A DNA stretch of 64,000 bases from Larkinella humicola (lineage in GTDB: Bacteria > Bacteroidota > Bacteroidia > Cytophagales > Spirosomataceae), in assembly GCF_008727875.1 (NCBI RefSeq), contig NZ_VTWS01000003.1:682001-746000 (forward strand), read 5' to 3'. Below are positions 58,466 to 64,000 of this stretch, piece after piece; position 1 is the stretch's first letter, and each line of letters starts with the position of its first letter. Below the pieces are notes generated by a model, which ran no database searches, was not told where the DNA came from, and saw only the letters and a list, made by a program, of their open reading frames with translations. The position numbers and the translations under genes were made by a program.

Positions 58466-59917
58466 TTACTCAGATTCAGGCCTTGCCGATTGGATGGGTA
58501 AGTGAATCTCTACCTTCGTACCGGTTGGCTTCTGTTCGGCGTCCACCTTATCCAGAATGACGACCTGGCTTGGTTGGCCGGTTTGCTGGCGAATGAGCTG
58601 CAACCGTTCTTCGGTTACCTTTAGTCCCACACTCGTATGCGAGGAAACGGTTTTGCTCTTTAGTTCAGCTGACTTCTGACGGCCCACTCCATCATCTTCG
58701 ATGCTGCAATCCAGTCCATGCTGGTTGGGCTGGATGCAAACGGTGATGTTGCCCCGGCTTTTCTTATAGGCAATGCCGTGCAGAATAGCATTCTCGATGT
58801 AGGGCTGGATAATCATAGGCGGAATCGACACCGCATCTTGAAACAGGGCAGGGTCAGTCCTAATCGAAAAGTCAAATTTATTACTGAAGCGGAGCTGCTC
58901 TAATTCTAAATACAACTGCAACTGTTCGAGCTCACTGGCTAAGGTCACCCACTCCTGCCGGGAATTCTCCAGAATGAGTCGCATGAGCCGGGAGAACTTC
59001 ACCAAAAACTTATCAGCGTTGTCGCTGTCATTTTGGAGAACAAATAACCGAATAGCGTTCAGTGAGTTATAAAAAAAATGTGGGTTCATTTGTGACCGCA
59101 ACGCCTTTATCTGAACAGCCGAAATCTGCTGCTGTAATTTTTCGGCCACCAACTCCGCTTCGATCTGTTCACGTTGGTGCCGCTCGCGTTCGCGGGCAAG
59201 TTCCTGTTCAACAATGGCACTCTTGATGGCCCCCTGTCGCTGGCTATAGCCCAACAATAAGGTAAAGCAGGTTAATTCCCCCATAATACCAAATTCCAGA
59301 TAGGTTAGCGGAGCGAACAAAAACGAGTTGGGATTTATTGTATAAACCTGCCCCGTTGACATGATCATGGACGCAACAGCGCCTGCCAGCAACAGACCGG
59401 AACCCAAGGCCAGGTAGCGCGGTACAACGCCCTTCAACCGACTGATTTGCGGAATGGCGTAAGTAGCCAATCCAATGATAATCAGACGTATAACAGCATG
59501 AGCACTGGTATAGAGCGGTTCGTTCCAATGGGCAAAACACACCACGCCAATCAGCACAACGTAGCCCAGAATTAGGAATCGGGTCCAGTCAAACAGCCAC
59601 AGCAAGCGTGGAATAGTCCGGCGGAGTTGAAGCAAAGAATCAATAAAACTGAAATACACCACATACGCCAGCATAGGGACCGTGGCACGAACAAAATTTT
59701 GGGCATTTGTCGAAAGGGACGCGTTTAAACCGTCTACCCGCAGGCTGAAATAAACCAGCCAGGCCAGCATGTATAAGGCATAAAAACCGTAGATACGCTC
59801 CCGGTAGATATTCCACTGCACCAGGTTTAGCAGCAGTATCGAACTGACCATACCCGTAAACAGCAGGTTCCAGGTAGTGAAATGCATGAAGTGAGAATAA
59901 GTAAAGCTACGGATCAA
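58466..59917 (-). CDS. LytS-type sensor histidine kinase (7TM sensor)
   Basis: 483 residues: seven-helix membrane region (about 12-225), e.g. NLLFTGMVSSILLLNLVQW and VIRLIIIGLATYAIP, resembling 7TMR-DISM. A coiled-coil linker (RERERHQREQIEAELVAEKL) leads to a His_kinase domain with His280 in ALRSQMNPHFFYNSLNAIRL and a HATPase_c domain (IIQPYIENAILHGI, CSIEDDGVGRQ). This family usually signals to LytTR regulators, but none is next to it; an ATG at 59887 is an alternative start. Signal unknown. Confidence 0.92.
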   Translation of the reverse strand: MIRSFTYSHFMHFTTWNLLFTGMVSSILLLNLVQWNIYRERIYGFYALYMLAWLVYFSLRVDGLNASLSTNAQNFVRATVPMLAYVVYFSFIDSLLQLRRTIPRLLWLFDWTRFLILGYVVLIGVVCFAHWNEPLYTSAHAVIRLIIIGLATYAIPQISRLKGVVPRYLALGSGLLLAGAVASMIMSTGQVYTINPNSFLFAPLTYLEFGIMGELTCFTLLLGYSQRQGAIKSAIVEQELARERERHQREQIEAELVAEKLQQQISAVQIKALRSQMNPHFFYNSLNAIRLFVLQNDSDNADKFLVKFSRLMRLILENSRQEWVTLASELEQLQLYLELEQLRFSNKFDFSIRTDPALFQDAVSIPPMIIQPYIENAILHGIAYKKSRGNITVCIQPNQHGLDCSIEDDGVGRQKSAELKSKTVSSHTSVGLKVTEERLQLIRQQTGQPSQVVILDKVDAEQKPTGTKVEIHLPIQSARPESE

Positions 59918-60021
59918 AATAAAGTGTAATATAGAGCCTACCTACTCAAAAGTGCAATTTTCCTGCGGTTGCTGGACAAACTCTTTACCGGACGACTCGT
60001 ATTTCATCCGGGACAGGACCG

Positions 60022-61134
60022 TTATTGCTTGATTACTTTGTTCGTATACACCCGCCCACGCACCAACGTCCGGATCAAATACAATCCCGGAGCCAGTTGC
60101 TCGTTGCCGATGGCCTGCTGGTGTTCAGAAACCTTCTTATTTTCAGCGATCTCCTGAATAATTCTCCCCTGACTGTCCAGCAATTGAAACGTTGCGGTGG
60201 TCGGTTTATGGTTTTTCAGGATAATCTGAAAACGGCTTTGCGAGGGATTTGGGTAAACCACAATGGATAAATCCCGGTCGTTGATGCGGTTTTCCAAAGC
60301 CGTCAGTAAACCACGCTCCAGAACCGGTTCGTAGGCTGGAATGGCACCGGGATTGCCGCCGGATTGGTCGATTACCCGCGTTACCAGATCGAAGAGTGTT
60401 GAGCTGATCCGCTGGCCGTTTCGCCACTCTTCGGCCACAACGGCAAAGTCGTAAGTCCCAACCTGCGCGGGTGCATCCCAGGTCACCTGCCCGGTTTTTA
60501 CATCAACTTTAAAGGTTCCTTTTCGGGTTATATCGTTGGGAAAGCTGTAGTCGGGAAGCGCCTGACTGCTTTTGCCACAATCGCCGTTCCGAACCCGAAT
60601 CAAATGATGCACAACACTGTCTCCATCGGCGTCTTTTGCCTGAAAATTGTACACGGCTTTTTGGTTGACCGGAACCGTCAGACTACTGAGGGCTGGTCCC
60701 TGAAAAACCGGAAGGTTATTAACGACCGCTGCCGAAAACGTAGTTTCCAGATAAAGTGGTACAGTGAGCGCATTGGGCAGATTGCTGAGTTCAGAACGAC
60801 TGCGAAGTTGTGTGGAAACCGTATACATTCCCGAGCCCGTTCCGCTGTACGTATGCGTAACTTTATAGACATTTAAGCTAATCCCGTTTTCAAGCCGTGT
60901 TCTGGAATACCGCGGAATTTCTAAATTGCCGGAACCGTCGCCGGTACAAAACAAAATCAGGTCACTTTGATCAACAGCTGTTTTGCCGTAAACTTCATCC
61001 ATGTACACCTGAACCGAAAACTCGAAGGTAAGCGAAGCCGAAACCCGTTTAACCTGAATATAGCCCCCGATCAGGTGGGTACCGAACACGGGAAATGCGC
61101 TCAAAAACAGCAAAAGAGTAGTGATCTTTTTCAT
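60022..61134 (-). CDS. Secreted protein with type IX secretion sorting domain
   Basis: 370 residues from ATG 61134 (MKKITTLLLFLSAFPVFGTH, signal peptide); the frame from 61227 adds non-signal sequence. A middle Ig/cadherin-like region (ITRKGTFKVDVKTGQVTWDA ... GTYDFAVVAEEWRNG) suggests an adhesive or structural role. The last about 80 residues are a T9SS type A C-terminal domain (SIVVYPNPSQSRFQIIL, GLYLIRTLVRGRVYTNKVIK). It should be exported by the type IX system to the cell surface or medium. Function unknown. This is the only clear T9SS cargo in the window. Confidence 0.88.
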   Translation of the reverse strand: MKKITTLLLFLSAFPVFGTHLIGGYIQVKRVSASLTFEFSVQVYMDEVYGKTAVDQSDLILFCTGDGSGNLEIPRYSRTRLENGISLNVYKVTHTYSGTGSGMYTVSTQLRSRSELSNLPNALTVPLYLETTFSAAVVNNLPVFQGPALSSLTVPVNQKAVYNFQAKDADGDSVVHHLIRVRNGDCGKSSQALPDYSFPNDITRKGTFKVDVKTGQVTWDAPAQVGTYDFAVVAEEWRNGQRISSTLFDLVTRVIDQSGGNPGAIPAYEPVLERGLLTALENRINDRDLSIVVYPNPSQSRFQIILKNHKPTTATFQLLDSQGRIIQEIAENKKVSEHQQAIGNEQLAPGLYLIRTLVRGRVYTNKVIKQ

Positions 61135-61257
61135 ACAGGAGGGGATAAGGAAGGATAGGGTAATACCAGCAATGGAATCATTTATTTTGAAACGGAGAAC
61201 GCAATTTCGTAGTATTACAACCGGCAACTATTGACGACCTTTTACGATTGATACAGA

Positions 61258-62079
61258 ATGCTTTACACGCCCGGGCAAATCGCCGGTTTTTCAACTCATC
61301 CGTTTCAGCATTTGCTGACGAACCTGGACGATCATGTGCTGACTCTGACGCTCAACCGCCCTGAGAAGAAAAATGCGTTGAACCCGACGCTGTTGAACGA
61401 GCTGGCCTTTGCGCTGGCCTACGCGCACTTCGAAAACGACGTCTGGCTGGTGGTGTTGGCGGCTACGGGCGATGTGTTCTGCGCCGGTATGGATCTGAAA
61501 AGCCTGTCGTCCAGCGAGCCAAATGCGCAAACCGTTCCTCCACCCTCCGGCCCGGTGCGGCTGGGTGAGTTGCTGGCGGGTCTGCATAAACCGTGTATTG
61601 CCAAAGTGCAGGGAGCCGTGTATGCCGGCGGTTTTCTACTGGTGGGCGGCTGTACGCACGTTGTGGCCGCCGATACCGCTACGTTCAGTTTACCGGAAGT
61701 AAAACGCGGGCTGTTTCCGTTTCAGGTCATGGCAGTTCTGCTAGACATCATGCCCGCCCGAACGGCGTTGGATCTGTGCCTCCGCGCCCGGACGCTGTCG
61801 GCAGCCGACGCCCGGGAAGTGGGTTTAGTTACGGAAGTGGTGTCGGTAAATGCGTTGAATCGGGCTGTTCAGGGGTTAGTCGATGAGCTAAAGCAGTATT
61901 CGCCGACCGCCATGCAGTTTGGCTTACGAGCCTTCCAGCAATTAAAAAACCTGTCTGCGGATCAGCAACAGGCCTTTTTGCAGGAACAGTTCCAGCAGAT
62001 TCAACAAACCGCCGACGCGAAAGAAGGGATGGTGGCTTTTTTGGAGAAGCGATTGCCGAAGTGGGGGAAAGAAAAATAA
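61258..62079 (+). CDS. Enoyl-CoA hydratase/isomerase family protein
   Basis: 273-residue crotonase-fold protein. HVLTLTLNRPEKKNALNPTL opens the fold; oxyanion-hole segments are DVFCAGMDLKSLS and GAVYAGGFLLVGGCTHVVAA, and a Glu lies in SLPEVKRGLFPFQVM. It hydrates enoyl-CoA or acts in a related CoA reaction; the substrate is unresolved. No palindrome of the MarR operator type was found upstream, so it is not part of that regulon by sequence. The N-terminus, MLYTPGQIAGFSTHPFQHLL, is a little longer than usual. Confidence 0.9.
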   Translation: MLYTPGQIAGFSTHPFQHLLTNLDDHVLTLTLNRPEKKNALNPTLLNELAFALAYAHFENDVWLVVLAATGDVFCAGMDLKSLSSSEPNAQTVPPPSGPVRLGELLAGLHKPCIAKVQGAVYAGGFLLVGGCTHVVAADTATFSLPEVKRGLFPFQVMAVLLDIMPARTALDLCLRARTLSAADAREVGLVTEVVSVNALNRAVQGLVDELKQYSPTAMQFGLRAFQQLKNLSADQQQAFLQEQFQQIQQTADAKEGMVAFLEKRLPKWGKEK

Positions 62080-62084
62080 TTTTA

Positions 62085-62174
62085 AATGTAAAATGATAAA
62101 TATTAAATACCAAAGTGTTTCAGAAGCGCCTAACCACTTTTGCATTTAGCATTACGCATTTATTATTTATCATT
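62085..62174. repeat. AT-rich imperfect palindrome between convergent genes (P7)
   Basis: AATGATAAATA (62092-62102) is mirrored by TATTTATCATT (62164-62174), with further ATTTTAAATGTAAAA and TTTTGCATTTAG words between. The centre reads GTGTTTCAGAAGCGCC, similar to the P1 loop. It lies between the enoyl-CoA hydratase gene and the converging NTF2-like gene. Confidence 0.75.
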
Positions 62175-62178
62175 CTCT

Positions 62179-62637
62179 TTACAAATCCGGACAGCCTTCC
62201 CGTCGTCGGGTATCGATGATGGACTGAATTTTCCAGCTACCGTTCAGTTTTACCAGCGTGAAAACATTGACCCCACAATGGCTTTTCTGGCCGTTGAAGT
62301 AAAAAACGTACGGCGTCCAGGCGATGGCCAGTTCGGCGTCGATCTTGACGTCATAGGCCGAAAGCCGTTCGTCGAGTGCCCCCGGTTTCTGTTTGCCAAC
62401 CGACGTAACGAAGTTGGGAATCGATTCACTCCGCACACTGATCACGCCCTCTTTGTTTTTCGCAATACTCTGGAGCGATGCCGTGGGGGCAAAAACCGCT
62501 TTGAAGAGCGTCGTGTCGGCCTTCCGCATACCGTCGAACAGTTGCGTGATGGCAGCACGTATACCCTTTTCGTCGTCAGACTGCGCAAAAGCGGAGGCTG
62601 AAAACAAACCAAGAAGAAGGAGAAGACTTGTTTTCAT
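62179..62637 (-). CDS. NTF2-like family protein, secreted
   Basis: 152 residues with signal peptide MKTSLLLLLGLFSASAFAQS. The mature part is an NTF2/SnoaL-like cone: IRAAITQLFDGMRKADTTLF, VRSESIPNFVTSVGKQKPGA, YDVKIDAELAIAWTPYVFYF and FTLVKLNGSWKIQSIIDTRR. Such proteins bind small ligands or act in simple isomerase/hydrolase reactions; function unknown. It is in the periplasm or outside the cell, unlike most SnoaL proteins. Confidence 0.85.
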   Translation of the reverse strand: MKTSLLLLLGLFSASAFAQSDDEKGIRAAITQLFDGMRKADTTLFKAVFAPTASLQSIAKNKEGVISVRSESIPNFVTSVGKQKPGALDERLSAYDVKIDAELAIAWTPYVFYFNGQKSHCGVNVFTLVKLNGSWKIQSIIDTRRREGCPDL

Positions 62638-62676
62638 AGGTTGATGAAGTTAAAGGGCATAACTAAATAGCATTAC

Positions 62677-62704
62677 CCTGTCAGGGCCTCTGGCCGCTGA
62701 CAGG
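62677..62704 (-). terminator. Hairpin downstream of xylA
   Basis: CCTGTCAG pairs with CTGACAGG and GGCC with GGCC around a TCT loop, 9 bases after the xylA stop. The minus-strand T run is weak (GGTAATGC). The arm word CCTGTCAG is shared with hairpins at 2142-2170 and 40477-40517. Confidence 0.7.
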
Positions 62705-62713
62705 ATAAATAAT

Positions 62714-64000
62714 CTAAATATACTGATTCAGAATCATTTCATAGAACTCCTGCTTGCCGCTGGTCTGCTTCGGTTCGCCGTTGGCCAGGGCGAATTCGCG
62801 CAAATCTTCGAGCGTCAGTTCGCCTTTTTCGAAACGGGCTCCTTCGCCACTGTCATAACTGGCGTAACGGTCGGCGCGGAGTTTTTTGTATGGCGATTTG
62901 CTCAGGATGGTTTCAGCCACAATAGCGGCCCGCGCAAACGCATCCATCCCGCCAATGTGCGCAATGAAAATATCGTCCAGATCGGTGGAGTTCCGGCGGG
63001 TTTTGGCGTCGAAGTTCACCCCGCCCGATTTCAAACCACCCGCTTCCAGAATCACCAGCATGGCTTCTGTCAGTTCATACAGATCCATCGGAAACTGGTC
63101 GGTATCCCAGCCATTCTGGTAGTCTCCCCGGTTGGCGTCGATACTGCCGAGCATGTTGTTGTCGGCGGCCACCTGCAACTCGTGCGCGAAGGTATGGCTG
63201 GCAAGGGTTGCGTGGTTGGTTTCGACGTTCAGTTCAAAATCATCCTGCAAACCGTATTTATTCAGGAAACCAGCCACGGTAGCGGCATCGAAGTCGTACT
63301 GGTGTTTGCTGGGTTCCATCGGTTTGGGTTCGATGTAGAACGCTCCTTTGAACCCCTGTTTGCGGGCATAATCGCGGGCCATTGTCAGGAAGCGGGCGAG
63401 GTGTTCCTGCTCCCGTTTCATGTTGGTATTCAGCAATGACATGTAGCCTTCACGACCTCCCCAGAACGTATAGCCCGAACCTCCCAATTCAATCGTGGCA
63501 TCGATGGCATTCTTAACCTGCCAGCCACCGTGGGCCAGTACGTGAAAATCAGGGTTGGTCGATGCGCCATTCATGTAGCGGCTGTGCGAGAACAGGTTGG
63601 CCGTTCCCCACAGCAACTGAACACCACTGGCCTGTTGTTTCTGTTTCGCGTAATCGACAATCTTCCGGAAGTTGCTTTCAAATTCGGCATTGGAACTGCC
63701 TTCCGGTGCCACATCCGTATCGTGAAAGCAATAGTATTCCATCCCCATTTTCGTGATGAACTCAAAAGCAGCATCCATCTTGTCAAAAGCAGCTCCCAGC
63801 GGATCGGCATTCGTACTCCAGGGAAACTGCTTGACGCCCGGCCCGAAGGGATCGGCACCCGTGCCACAGAACGTATGCCAGTAGGCAACCGCAAACCGGA
63901 ACAGTTCATTCATTGGTTTGCCCAGAATCGTGCGGTTTTGGTCGTACCATTTAAACGCCAGGGGATTATCCGATTCGCGGCCTTCGTACGGAATAGGTTC
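62714..64000 (-). CDS. xylA: Xylose isomerase (N-terminus cut by window edge)
   Basis: 429 codons in frame from the window end; compared with E. coli XylA (440 aa; RVRYEGSKSSNPLAF against [15 protein letters not shown]) only about ten residues are missing. Active-site segments: [13 protein letters not shown] (catalytic His/Asp), [31 protein letters not shown] (metal Glu), [20 protein letters not shown] and [19 protein letters not shown], with [18 protein letters not shown] near the end. It converts D-xylose to D-xylulose with Mg, Mn or Co. Upstream genes (perhaps xylB) lie beyond the window. Confidence 0.97.
   Translation of the reverse strand, partial: EPIPYEGRESDNPLAFKWYDQNRTILGKPMNELFRFAVAYWHTFCGTGADPFGPGVKQFPWSTNADPLGAAFDKMDAAFEFITKMGMEYYCFHDTDVAPEGSSNAEFESNFRKIVDYAKQKQQASGVQLLWGTANLFSHSRYMNGASTNPDFHVLAHGGWQVKNAIDATIELGGSGYTFWGGREGYMSLLNTNMKREQEHLARFLTMARDYARKQGFKGAFYIEPKPMEPSKHQYDFDAATVAGFLNKYGLQDDFELNVETNHATLASHTFAHELQVAADNNMLGSIDANRGDYQNGWDTDQFPMDLYELTEAMLVILEAGGLKSGGVNFDAKTRRNSTDLDDIFIAHIGGMDAFARAAIVAETILSKSPYKKLRADRYASYDSGEGARFEKGELTLEDLREFALANGEPKQTSGKQEFYEMILNQYI

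Noticed and set aside
61135-61257. Possible MarR operator before the enoyl-CoA hydratase gene
   Set aside because: No ATGCnnGCAT sequence is present in this gap, so the gene is not placed in the proposed regulon.

Overview
This 64 kb window is chromosomal DNA of a Bacteroidota bacterium, most likely a Cytophagales/Spirosomaceae-type organism. The signs are two OMP-type TonB-dependent receptors with N-terminal CarboxypepD_reg-like domains, a GLPGLI-family protein, a type IX secretion C-terminal sorting domain, several promoters of the TTG / TAnnTTTG (-33/-7) kind used by the Bacteroidota primary sigma factor, and few clear Shine-Dalgarno sequences. I found no rRNA, tRNA, CRISPR array, prophage or complete insertion sequence. 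No stretch longer than 300 bases lacks a gene.

Layout. 1-10.4 kb: mostly minus strand; TonB receptor (cut by the window edge), asd, an SSS-family symporter, a conserved Bacteroidota protein of unknown function, a gamma-glutamylcyclotransferase-like protein, an S41 protease lipoprotein. 10.6-20.8 kb: a Ycf48-like propeller protein, then a fatty-acid beta-oxidation block: MarR regulator, FadN-type hydroxyacyl-CoA dehydrogenase/enoyl-CoA hydratase, a four-helix-bundle (S23/IVP) gene inserted in the operon, thiolase, a divergent LysM protein, and an acyl-CoA dehydrogenase. 20.8-34.8 kb: PPOX-like stress protein, a giant alpha-2-macroglobulin lipoprotein, a 66-residue orphan, a GH9 glucanase with a very basic tail, a kinase/LytTR pair, unknown envelope proteins and a NodB-like deacetylase. 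35-45 kb: TonB receptor plus GLPGLI protein, GMC oxidoreductase, a REP-associated tyrosine transposase (RAYT), an S24 regulator divergent from a Y-family polymerase, thioredoxin, transglutaminase and mscL. 45.5-54.6 kb: a dcw cell-wall/division cluster, murD-ftsW-murG-murC-ftsQ-ftsA-ftsZ. 54.7-64 kb: FMN reductase, AlkD-like repair protein, accD, a broken DUF4160/DUF2442 pair, radical SAM protein, LytS-type kinase, T9SS cargo, enoyl-CoA hydratase, NTF2-like protein and xylA (cut by the window edge).

Two threads stand out. First, the palindrome GTATGCyTGCATAC occurs twice in the acyl-CoA dehydrogenase promoter, overlapping the -33 element and just after the predicted start of transcription, and once (13/14) at the same place in the marR promoter. 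This defines a likely autoregulated MarR regulon joining two separated beta-oxidation units. Second, the intergenic DNA is full of inverted repeats of several families: long low-complexity palindromes whose arms differ but whose loops can share a core; a CCCCTAAATCCCC family between convergent genes; a CCTGTCrG hairpin family; and a twin-hairpin repeat. One low-complexity palindrome is split by the four-helix-bundle gene, and an apparently empty relative lies 2.5 kb upstream in the same operon. The RAYT gene, of a family known to move REP sequences, is itself bracketed by two strong hairpins.
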